This document shows, piece after piece, positions 1-5,402 of a stretch of DNA of 7,734 nucleotides. The notes beneath the pieces are model-generated. The model was given only the letters and a program-made list of their open reading frames with translations, made no database searches and was not told where the DNA came from. Source of the stretch: Bacteroidales bacterium GP2 (GTDB lineage: Bacteria; Bacteroidota; Bacteroidia; Bacteroidales; Muribaculaceae); NCBI GenBank assembly GCA_001701115.1, contig DAAJ01000065.1:2350-10083 (forward strand). Direction: 5' to 3'. Position 1 is the first letter of the stretch; each line of letters begins with the position of its first letter. The translations under genes and the position numbers were made by a program.

Positions 1-68
1 TCGCTTTTTTTGCCATGTTGCCCGGAACCGCATAGAATCAGAACCACTATAAGTAATTTGCATCTCAT
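1..68 (-). CDS. exported protein, N-terminal fragment (runs off left edge)
   Basis: Reading the minus strand from an ATG at 68-66 gives 22 codons open to the window edge. The product begins MRCKLLIVVLILCGSG: a short positive start and a hydrophobic run of about nine residues, so a signal peptide. The Cys at position 13 followed by Gly-Ser could be a lipidated cysteine, but Leu at -1 is a poor lipobox, so lipoprotein status is open. The start is only 12 bases beyond the stop of the DKNYY-repeat gene and there is no room for a promoter between them, so the two are probably co-transcribed. Function cannot be assigned from 22 residues. The reading frame itself is fairly secure because of the signal peptide and the tight spacing. 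Confidence 0.6.
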   Translation of the reverse strand, partial: MRCKLLIVVLILCGSGQHGKKS

Positions 69-80
69 ATCCAGTATTCT

Positions 81-689
81 TTATAGTTTCTTGCCGTAGT
101 AATATGTATGCCATGCATCTTCGGCATATCCGCTATGAAGGACCTTAAAACTTGATGCTGATGCGCCATTAATCTTCACACCGTTAAAGTACACAGTCCA
201 TGTATCTTTAGCGTATCCGTCATCAAGCACCGTGAAACTCGCTGAATTAGCACCCAATATCTTCTTGCCGTCAAAATACACCGCCCATTTGTCCTTAGCA
301 TACCAATCTTTCAGAACTTCAAAATTATTTGCTGAAGCGCCAGGTATTTTCACTCCGTTGTAAAAAACCGTCCAAGTGTCTTTCGCATAACCGAAGCCAA
401 GAACCTCAAATGATTTTGCATTAATTCCGCTTAACTTTTTACCGCAATAATACACCGTCCAACTGTCTTTTGCATATCCGTCACGCAGGATTGCGAAATT
501 ATTAGCAGACACACCTTTAAGCTCGTGTCCTTCATAATAAACCTTTCCCTTGCTAATCAGATAAGGAGAATAATAATGCTTATTATATTGAAGCTCAAAC
601 ATATCTGGTTGCCTGCCGGGACGGTTCTGAGCGTACCCTTTCACGCAAAGGGCAAATAGTATCAAAAGTAAAGTTAGCCAGCGATTCAT
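81..689 (-). CDS. secreted DKNYY-repeat protein
   Basis: A 202-residue protein with a clear signal peptide (residues 1-20, ending GYA before Q21). From about residue 47 it is built of repeats: one degenerate unit (about 47-70), four full 29-residue units starting at 71, 100, 129 and 158, and a half unit at 187-202. Each full unit reads roughly [GW]YAKDxWxVYxxGxKIxGAxxxSFxVL, the pattern of the DKNYY family (Pfam PF13644). The biochemical role of that family is not established. Export suggests a periplasmic or surface location and a structural or binding role. No catalytic residues stand out. The ATG at 689 is chosen because it gives the signal peptide and lies about 45 bases after a predicted start of transcription. 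The last unit stops after GKKL, so the protein ends in mid-repeat, as is common for such solenoid-like arrays. It is followed at 12 bases by another exported-protein start. Confidence 0.85.
   Translation of the reverse strand: MNRWLTLLLILFALCVKGYAQNRPGRQPDMFELQYNKHYYSPYLISKGKVYYEGHELKGVSANNFAILRDGYAKDSWTVYYCGKKLSGINAKSFEVLGFGYAKDTWTVFYNGVKIPGASANNFEVLKDWYAKDKWAVYFDGKKILGANSASFTVLDDGYAKDTWTVYFNGVKINGASASSFKVLHSGYAEDAWHTYYYGKKL
84..479 (-). repeat. 87-bp coding tandem repeats (DKNYY units)
   Basis: Four 87-bp units, at 393-479, 306-392, 219-305 and 132-218, plus a 48-bp partial unit at 84-131, encode the 29-residue repeats of the secreted protein. Units 1, 3 and 5 carry GKK after the VYY/VYF core, while units 2 and 4 carry GVKI and a nearly identical DTWTV start. 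This suggests that part of the array grew by duplication of a two-unit (174-bp) block. The nucleotide sequences have diverged, so the array is not recent. Confidence 0.8.
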
Positions 690-738
690 ATTATATATTT
701 AGAACTATTGAAATAAAAACTGTTGCCAAGGTGACACG

Positions 739-770
739 CAAAGATAAACAATTTAATATCCTTACGCAAA
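739..770 (-). promoter_or_regulatory. Bacteroidota-type promoter for the DKNYY-repeat gene
   Basis: On the minus strand there is TATCTTTG (746-739), a full match to the -7 box TAnnTTTG. A TTTG (770-767) lies 20 bases upstream and fits the -33 element. Transcription would start near 733, leaving a leader of about 45 bases before the ATG at 689. The rest of the gap between the bPH_4 and DKNYY genes (about 771-854) shows no other element I can support. Confidence 0.6.
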
Positions 771-854
771 TGAATGGATACTTACATAGATGTATTAGCC
801 GGTATAAAGTCACGCGAACAACCGACAAACACATTTTGCAGAGACAATTGAGAC

Positions 855-883
855 AAAAAAGAGTACCCGTTTGGCACACACTC
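855..883 (-). terminator. possible intrinsic terminator after the bPH_4 gene
   Basis: Directly after the stop codon at 884, the minus strand reads GAG(TGTG)TGCC-AAACG-GGTACTC followed by six T (860-855). The stem is TGCC/GGTA (with one G-T pair) extended by GAG/CTC across a four-base bulge. The stem is weak, but its position and the T-run are right for a rho-independent terminator. It would separate the bPH_4 gene from the DKNYY gene, which has its own promoter just downstream. Confidence 0.4.
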
Positions 884-1303
884 TTAACTAATCCTTATCT
901 CTGGATTCAGTGATTTCAATGTTGAAATAAAATCCTCTTGTTTTTTTGGTGAAATATATACCCAGTTTGTTTTACCATACTTTATTCCTATTCGTTTTGC
1001 GGATAATGCCGGAGAAGAAAGTATTGTTGATTTATGGGTTATCTCACTAATTTTTGAAATCGGTATATCCATTCGGTATAAAATGCCACATCTGATATGT
1101 AATTTTTCACCATTTATGGCATAATCGGTATGCAAAAGCATATCATACATCATTATTAGACAAATACCTATAAGAGTAATGTCAATCAGTAGGACCCATG
1201 TAGATTTATAGCATAGGTATATTGAACCTATGAATGCAAGAGTCATTATTACACAAAACCATACATACCATCTGGCGACCTTTGATTTGTAAATCTTATT
1301 CAT
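884..1303 (-). CDS. bPH_4 (SunI/YnzG-like) membrane-anchored PH-domain protein
   Basis: A 139-residue protein. Two hydrophobic segments at about 12-32 and 35-57 form a membrane hairpin. They are followed by a small bacterial PH-like domain (about 58-137) with the hallmarks of Pfam PF06713 (bPH_4, formerly DUF1200): TDYAINGEKLHIRCG, the IPISKISEI strand, SSPALSAKRIGIKYG, then ISPKKQEDFISTL ending near NPEI. The Bacillus member SunI is the membrane-bound immunity protein against the bacteriocin sublancin, but most members have no known function. An immunity or envelope role here is inference only. The gene is 95 bases downstream of the DUF1963-like gene on the same strand. I see no clear TAnnTTTG box in that gap, so the two may be co-transcribed. 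Its 3' end is marked by a possible terminator. Length and domain are complete. Confidence 0.8.
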   Translation of the reverse strand: MNKIYKSKVARWYVWFCVIMTLAFIGSIYLCYKSTWVLLIDITLIGICLIMMYDMLLHTDYAINGEKLHIRCGILYRMDIPISKISEITHKSTILSSPALSAKRIGIKYGKTNWVYISPKKQEDFISTLKSLNPEIRIS

Positions 1304-1398
1304 AGCGATAACTTATTTTATTTAAAGATGAGATGTAACGACCAATAGGTCTGGGACTGCACACTATCAATTCATTATAAAAAGCTGGATTCCAAATC

Positions 1399-2286
1399 TT
1401 ATGAACAATCCCAATAATACATTATATCGGAAAAATCCCTGTTTAGTAGTTTTTCGTGGTTTATGAAGAAGTGGGCAATTCCCATATCTCCCCACATCGC
1501 CATGAATCCCCTACTACTTTCATTATAACTTACCATTTGGAATAATTGAGTATCATACTTAGAATATCGTTCGTTTTCAAAACGAGGGTCGCCTAATTGC
1601 GTATATGTAGGATAGCCCAACAAACAATTCTCTTCATAATCAGCGTAATCCATTAATTCAAATCTCACTTCATCTTCTTCCAGACAAGAGTATAAATTGT
1701 CCGAAACGCAATTTCCGGCATCATTTATCACCCATCCATATGAAGACGCTTTTTCTATGAATCTCTTTTTAAAATTTCCATATTCCGGCGATGCCTTTTT
1801 CACTACTTTGAAATCAAGTCCAGTCTCACCAGTTATAGGTTCGTAGTCATTTGCTGACACCGATGCCATAGGAATACTTAACGCCAGGACATCCTCGATT
1901 GTAATGCTTTTGTTTATTGAGGAATGGTAAATTACACGAAAACAATTATTATTTGTGTAGTCTTCTATATCAGACCCATACAAATAATCATTTCCTGACA
2001 ATAGGAAAAATTGTAATAGCCCATTTTTAGGGAGCAAATTCACTCCATTAGAACAGTATTCTGAAATTTCATCAAGATTAAATTGAGCGAGGAGTTTTAA
2101 CTTATTCCCGTCCTTGTCTGCTGGATATGCTTGTGTATTATCCCAATAAGGCAGACCTCCGAATTTACTACTTGTTAGCGTTACTTTTTTCCGTTCATTA
2201 GGATATATAAGAATTGTGGATAAACCTATCTCTTCATTCAGTTCATCTACAAATTTTCGTGTTAATTCAAGTTTATCAAAAGTCAT
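1399..2286 (-). CDS. DUF1963 / YwqG-family protein
   Basis: A 295-residue cytoplasmic-looking protein without signal peptide or membrane segment. It shows the typical YwqG/DUF1963 blocks: SKFGGLPYW (about 40-48), LLAQFNLDEI (65-74), LLPKNGLLQFFL (84-95), LLGYPTYTQLGDPR (222-235), YDTQLFQMVSY (244-254) and the C-terminal block MWGDMGIAHFFI...LLNRDFSDIMYYWDC (264-294). The length is normal for the family, so it appears intact. The biochemical function is unknown. In Bacillus, ywqG lies in the same named gene series as the secreted toxin gene ywqJ, which gives only a loose hint of a toxin/immunity context. The ATG at 2286 is the only start that fits the conserved length. Upstream on the minus strand lies TTATTTTG (2320-2313), one base off the TAnnTTTG consensus and without a convincing -33 box. 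A LacI-type palindrome sits about 75 bases before the start and may control the gene. Confidence 0.85.
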   Translation of the reverse strand: MTFDKLELTRKFVDELNEEIGLSTILIYPNERKKVTLTSSKFGGLPYWDNTQAYPADKDGNKLKLLAQFNLDEISEYCSNGVNLLPKNGLLQFFLLSGNDYLYGSDIEDYTNNNCFRVIYHSSINKSITIEDVLALSIPMASVSANDYEPITGETGLDFKVVKKASPEYGNFKKRFIEKASSYGWVINDAGNCVSDNLYSCLEEDEVRFELMDYADYEENCLLGYPTYTQLGDPRFENERYSKYDTQLFQMVSYNESSRGFMAMWGDMGIAHFFINHEKLLNRDFSDIMYYWDCS

Positions 2287-2360
2287 TGTATTGATTTAAT
2301 GCCATAAACTTACAAAATAATAGCCAGATATGCAAGGACTTGCTAAATTTATAAACATAT

Positions 2361-2372
2361 GTAAACGTTTAC
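2361..2372. promoter_or_regulatory. perfect 12-bp palindrome, LacI-family-like operator
   Basis: GTAAACGTTTAC is a perfect palindrome with a central CG. Extended by a T on the left it matches 13 of 14 positions of TGTAAACGTTTACA, the shape typical of LacI/GalR-family operators. It lies in the divergent region between the DUF1963-like gene (start 2286, minus) and the KilA-N remnant (start 2511, plus), closer to the former. No LacI-type regulator is encoded in the window, so the binding protein would act from elsewhere. Identification rests on motif shape only. Confidence 0.45.
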
Positions 2373-2415
2373 CATGCTGATAATCTTGCATCGAATACCG
2401 AACACCACCTATACC

Positions 2416-2478
2416 TACATCAGACTAAATCTGACTGAAAAGTATGCCGATAGGTTTATATGTCAGATTTTTGATGTA
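2416..2478. repeat. imperfect inverted repeat upstream of the KilA-N remnant
   Basis: The left arm TACATCAGACTAAATCTGAC (2416-2435) and right arm GTCAGATTTTTGATGTA (2462-2478) are reverse complements over about 16 bases, apart from a small insertion in the left arm. They are separated by a 26-base spacer. The right arm runs into the -7 promoter box of the KilA-N gene, so a regulator binding the arms could cover the promoter. The spacer is too short to suggest an invertible promoter. Confidence 0.6.
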
Positions 2479-2484
2479 AGTTTG
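2455..2484 (+). promoter_or_regulatory. Bacteroidota-type promoter for the KilA-N remnant
   Basis: TAAGTTTG (2477-2484) matches the -7 box TAnnTTTG exactly. The -33 position is weak: TTTA at 2455-2458, 18 bases upstream. Transcription would start near 2490, about 20 bases before the ATG at 2511. This placement argues against the GTG at 2484, which lies inside the box, as the translation start. The inverted repeat 2416-2478 overlaps the promoter. Confidence 0.5.
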
Positions 2485-2510
2485 TGTTTGAAATCAAACG
2501 ATTATCCCCC

Positions 2511-2780
2511 ATGGCAAAAATAACTGTAAGAGATACCGAAGTTAATGTTGTAAAAGTAAACGGAGAGGACTACATTTGTCTCACCGATATGTTGCGTGCC
2601 AAAGATGGTGACTTTTTCATTACTGACTGGCTGCGTAACCGTAACACGCTTGAATTTATTGGCATTTGGGAGAAAGTGTACAATCCTGATTTTAATTATG
2701 GCGAATTCGCCACAATTAGAAATCATTCTGGTCTCAACAGTTTCAAGATAAGTGTAAAGGAGTTTGTGGCAAGGTATTGA
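2511..2780 (+). pseudogene. KilA-N domain protein, 3'-truncated remnant
   Basis: The 89-codon product starts MAKITVRDTEVNVVKVNGEDYICLTDM and continues with FITDWLRNRNTLEFIGIWE...NPDFNYGEF...SGLNSFKISVKEF. This is the conserved N-terminal half of the KilA-N proteins common in Bacteroidota genomes, mobile elements and phages, which are usually about 250-280 residues long. KilA-N is a DNA-binding domain. Here the similarity stops after KEFV (about residue 86), before the expected T-NAIGI...GGTYAHKDIAFEFA... part, and a stop follows three codons later. The last bases lie inside the sequence of the opposing sigma factor gene, so the missing 190 or so residues were lost by rearrangement and not by a point mutation. 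The promoter and start are intact, so a short product may still be made. It probably lacks a complete fold. Confidence 0.75.
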
Positions 2781-3120
2781 TGAGTTCATACATTGCCTGA
2801 AGCTGTTCCTTCTGCTCATCGTCAAATTCCGAGGTCGGGTCACAGGATGACAAATCAATCGGCAGAGTATCAACCTTTGATCGGTAACTCCTGATAGCCA
2901 TAAGGGCTGAATTTACAGCCACGCGGTATATCCATGTTGATAATTTGCTGTCTCCGCGAAATTGCTTCAAGCCGAGCCAAAGATTTACATAAATCTCCTG
3001 GCGCAAATCCTCAAACGGCACCTTATCGGTAGCGTAAAAGAAACATACTTTATTGCTAATCCGGGAGTGCTCCTTCACAAGGCAAGCAAACTCCCTCTCA
3101 TTGTTTGGTGGACTTTTCAT
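2743..3120 (-). pseudogene. ECF-type RNA polymerase sigma factor, truncated before region 4
   Basis: From the ATG at 3120 the frame encodes 125 residues. Residues about 8-80 form sigma region 2, with the core-binding and -10-recognition block PFEDLRQEIYVNLWLGLKQFRGDSKLSTWIYRVAVN and ALMAIRSYR. A linker follows to about residue 108. The start of region 4 appears as MYELINTLP, but the frame then ends within eight residues (QTPLHLS). The helix-turn-helix that reads the -35 element, about 45-50 residues, is gone. The 3' sequence has been replaced by the end of the KilA-N remnant on the other strand. ECF sigma factors need region 4, so this copy should be inactive as a sigma factor, though it could still bind core polymerase. 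The longer upstream frame (from 3171) is rejected because it adds a non-homologous leader containing a repeated motif. Confidence 0.8.
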
Positions 3121-3130
3121 TTTCAAGGGG

Positions 3131-3202
3131 TTTTGCTTTATATGGTGCAAAAAACTAAGGAATAGTTTCATTCAGTGGAATTTTTTTTGCTTTGGTGCAA
3201 AG
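3131..3202. repeat. two copies of a TTTTGCTTT-GGTGCAAA motif in the sigma gene leader
   Basis: The motif TTTTGCTTT[ATAT]GGTGCAAA occurs at 3131-3151 with the ATAT insert and at 3185-3201 without it. Each copy is also a small inverted repeat (TTTGC against GCAAA). One copy overlaps the predicted -7 box of the sigma gene, and the other lies 10 to 30 bases before its ATG. It could be a repressor or regulator site, or a leader hairpin. No binding protein can be named. Confidence 0.45.
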
Positions 3203-3205
3203 ATA
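3198..3205 (-). promoter_or_regulatory. -7 promoter box for the sigma factor gene
   Basis: The minus strand reads TATCTTTG here, a full TAnnTTTG match, about 78 bases before the sigma gene ATG at 3120 and 16 bases after the stop of the outer-membrane gene. No TTTG/TTG is found at the usual -33 distance, so the promoter may be weak or activator-dependent. Confidence 0.4.
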
Positions 3206-3220
3206 GCCATTTGCCCGGAA

Positions 3221-5257
3221 TCAGTTGCCTGTGCCGAAACGCGATGTGTCTACAGAATCTTGCTTCGGCTTGAAACCGTTAAATCGCCACACGAATGAAA
3301 GAGCCATGCTTTGGTTCATATTATGAATCAGCATCCTGTAGTCTTGCCCGGAACTGTCAATTGTCAGTTTTGGATTCCATGTATTGAAAACATCTGTAAA
3401 TTTAAAATCAAGTTCGCAACAACGCTTCTTGCCGAATAGCCATTTCGCGCCTGCATCCATCTTCCATAAAGATTTGAATGTTCCCGGACCCTGGATCTGT
3501 CCGGTAATATATGCGAAATCAACCGAGAGCGATACCGGACAGTCCGGCGTGAATTTGACAGTATTGTTCAGAGAACTGTAGAAGCCCAACCGCCGGTTGT
3601 CAAAAGCGATGTCATGAAATTTGGAGGCTTTTTCGCGTTTTCCCATAATATTAGCAACAGCAGTTGCATTCCAGATATTCCTTACTTTGAAAGGCACATT
3701 GAACTGCAAGCCGACTGTGCGTGAAAAATCAATGTTTATTGTCTGGAACAGCAGTTTCAGTTCATCGGGCTTTTGATAAGGGAGCTGTACGGAATACTTG
3801 TCCGCATACAGCACATAGAGCGTCGCAACATATTTTTGACTGAATATATAGCTGAACTGCCCGGAGTAATTCATATAAGGTTGCAAAGCAGGGTTCCCTT
3901 TTATTGTTGAATAGTCATTGATGTATGAGGTGCCCCCATGGAGTTCCCAATATTGCGGATAAATGCGCTGGGAAGTAAAATTGAGTTGGAAAATACTTTT
4001 AGGTGTTCGGTAATATGTTGCCCCTAATTGCGGCACGAAATTCCATGTATGCCGGTAATCATTATGAAAATATTCCGCTTCAGCTGATGCATTGAAGGAT
4101 AACCCGCAACTCAGGGACGCTTGGGTGCCTATGTATGCATCGGCAACATTTTCTTTGAGGACACTATTAAAGCCGTCATTCTTAGGAATGATATATTTTT
4201 GGGTGCTGTTATCCTTGGAATACTGGTATCGGATGCCATAATTCAACTGCCAGCTGCCGAACTGGTGCACTTTGTCAACATAAGCATGGAAGCGGCGGAT
4301 TGCCTGACGGTTGTTTGCATTTATAAGTACACTGTTGTCCTTTGCCAGTGTCTGATTCTTTTCCTCGAAGTAAGAGGTAAAATCTCCACCAACAGTAAAA
4401 CCACGCGGCAGGTCATAGCGTGCCGCTATGTTATTATAGCTTATAGGTGAGATAAACCTATGGCGGTTTATATACCTGCCAAAAGTGCCGCATGATAGGC
4501 TTTTGCTATGTGCGTTGGTTTTAAACTGCCCGTTATATGTCACCTTCAGGGTTTTAAAAGAGGCGGCTGCATAAATAAGATTGGATAAGCCGCTGCTGAT
4601 TTGGCTCATATCATCCTCAATCATAGTCCTCTTTCCTCCCAAAAGGTGATTGGAGTAGGTTTCCTGCCGTGAGCGGTTCTTGTTTCTTGACAGTGTCCAG
4701 TTCACATCAAAAGTCCACTCCTTGGTGGCGTATGTTGCAGCAAATCCGGCAGAATAAGACGGATAATATGCCTGGTTATAGCCAAGTTGCGTCTGCCCCA
4801 TAAGCCCGTCAATCGGGCGAGGCGTTTTCAACACTATATTTATTACAGCGCCAGACACATGGTATTTTGCTGGAGCCGAGTACATTATTTCTACGTTTTT
4901 CAACCGGTCTACAGGAGTTGAATACAGCAGCTGGTACAGGTTTTGCAACGGCATATTGGTCAGTTCACCGTTTAATATAATTGTCACGCTGGAAGCGCCA
5001 TTAAGACTAATCATCCCGTTATCGCTCACCACTCCTGGAAGATAGCTTAACGCCTCAAGAATATTTGTAACCGGCTTGTCCCGGACAATTGCGGGCAAAT
5101 CAACCGATATCGCACCGTCATGAGCGCTGATTTGGGGCTTCTCCCCTTTGACAATTACCTCACTCAGGTCTTTTGCATTGATACTGTCAGGTATCTCTGA
5201 CTGGCTAAACGCACTGACCGCGCAAAGAATCATTCCTATAACTGCTATTTCTCTCAT
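3221..5257 (-). CDS. TonB-plug / outer-membrane beta-barrel protein (PF14905-like)
   Basis: A 678-residue protein with signal peptide MREIAVIGMILCAVSAFSQ. Next comes LSEVIVKGEKP (31-41), the segment that precedes the plug in this group, then a plug domain (about 45-145) with NILEALSYLPGV, ISLNGASSVTIILNGE, VDRLKNVEIMYSAPAKYHVSGAVINIVLK. The rest (about 150-665) is rich in alternating aromatic/polar strands and fits the OMP_b-brl_3 barrel; a late strand reads MALSFVWRFNGF. The usual N-terminal CarboxypepD_reg-like domain of Bacteroidota relatives is absent, making this a short form. Substrate is unknown; it may be a TonB-dependent importer or an envelope sensor/remodelling protein. The ATG at 5257 is preferred to one at 5314 because it gives a clean signal peptide and follows a -7 box at 5283-5276; the upstream ATG lies behind that promoter. 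The gene is divergent from a two-component operon, with shared control sequences, so the response regulator probably controls it. Confidence 0.85.
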   Translation of the reverse strand: MREIAVIGMILCAVSAFSQSEIPDSINAKDLSEVIVKGEKPQISAHDGAISVDLPAIVRDKPVTNILEALSYLPGVVSDNGMISLNGASSVTIILNGELTNMPLQNLYQLLYSTPVDRLKNVEIMYSAPAKYHVSGAVINIVLKTPRPIDGLMGQTQLGYNQAYYPSYSAGFAATYATKEWTFDVNWTLSRNKNRSRQETYSNHLLGGKRTMIEDDMSQISSGLSNLIYAAASFKTLKVTYNGQFKTNAHSKSLSCGTFGRYINRHRFISPISYNNIAARYDLPRGFTVGGDFTSYFEEKNQTLAKDNSVLINANNRQAIRRFHAYVDKVHQFGSWQLNYGIRYQYSKDNSTQKYIIPKNDGFNSVLKENVADAYIGTQASLSCGLSFNASAEAEYFHNDYRHTWNFVPQLGATYYRTPKSIFQLNFTSQRIYPQYWELHGGTSYINDYSTIKGNPALQPYMNYSGQFSYIFSQKYVATLYVLYADKYSVQLPYQKPDELKLLFQTINIDFSRTVGLQFNVPFKVRNIWNATAVANIMGKREKASKFHDIAFDNRRLGFYSSLNNTVKFTPDCPVSLSVDFAYITGQIQGPGTFKSLWKMDAGAKWLFGKKRCCELDFKFTDVFNTWNPKLTIDSSGQDYRMLIHNMNQSMALSFVWRFNGFKPKQDSVDTSRFGTGN

Positions 5258-5275
5258 ACCTATCTGTTTTTGAGG

Positions 5276-5310
5276 CAAAATTACATCCATCCTCAGCACC
5301 CCGCTCTCAA
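5276..5310 (-). promoter_or_regulatory. promoter of the outer-membrane beta-barrel gene
   Basis: The minus strand carries TAATTTTG (5283-5276), a full TAnnTTTG match. The nearest TTG is at 5310-5308, 24 bases upstream, longer than the usual 19-21. Such a poorly spaced -33 element fits an activator-dependent promoter, and the 15-bp direct repeats begin only five bases further upstream (5315). Transcription would start near 5270, giving a leader of about 14 bases. Confidence 0.55.
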
Positions 5311-5314
5311 CCAT

Positions 5315-5351
5315 CCTTATTTAGTCTTACCGCTTCCCTTATTTAGTCTTA
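5315..5351. promoter_or_regulatory. 15-bp direct repeat pair, likely response-regulator binding site
   Basis: CCTTATTTAGTCTTA occurs twice without mismatch, at 5315-5329 and 5337-5351. The offset is 22 bp, about two helical turns, so both copies face the same side of the DNA. OmpR-family regulators typically bind direct repeats as head-to-tail dimers. The pair lies between the divergent promoters, at about -45 to -80 relative to the predicted start of the beta-barrel gene and further upstream (-52 to -88) of the kinase promoter start. The adjacent OmpR-type response regulator is the obvious candidate binder. This is inference from position and symmetry. Confidence 0.65.
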
Positions 5352-5368
5352 AATGGTAGAAAATGTGA

Positions 5369-5398
5369 TTGGTCGTATTGAGGAGTTTGCTATTTTTG
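5369..5398 (+). promoter_or_regulatory. promoter of the histidine kinase operon
   Basis: TTG (5369-5371), a 19-base spacer, then TATTTTTG (5391-5398) match both elements of the Bacteroidota promoter. The kinase ATG is at 5403, only four bases after the -7 box. Transcription should start on or next to the ATG, so the mRNA may have no leader. Confidence 0.65.
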
Positions 5399-5402
5399 CG
5401 GC

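Noticed and set aside
731..913. 60-codon plus-strand frame between the DKNYY and bPH_4 genes, and the 62-codon minus-strand frame over the same stretch
   Set aside because: Neither shows a recognisable domain or signal; one overlaps the end of the bPH_4 gene and the other covers the promoter and terminator of real genes.
1340..1351. GACC-AATA-GGTC hairpin between the DUF1963 and bPH_4 genes as a terminator
   Set aside because: The stem has only four pairs and no T-run follows on the minus strand.
2416..2478. Invertible promoter flanked by inverted repeats
   Set aside because: The spacer is only 26 bp, the promoter box lies outside it, and no recombinase gene is in the window.
2484..2510. 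GTG at 2484 as start of the KilA-N protein
   Set aside because: It lies inside the -7 promoter box, and the family begins MAKITV, which fits the ATG at 2511.
2502..2873. 123-codon minus-strand frame across the KilA-N/sigma junction
   Set aside because: It is antisense to the KilA-N remnant and out of frame with the sigma factor; its composition shows no protein family features.
3121..3171. Longer sigma factor starting at 3171
   Set aside because: The added residues are hydrophobic leader-like sequence with no sigma-2 similarity and include the repeated motif; MKSPPNNEREF at 3120 is a natural start.
5258..5314. 19-codon longer beta-barrel protein starting at 5314
   Set aside because: It would place the signal peptide internally and the start upstream of the predicted promoter and transcription start.
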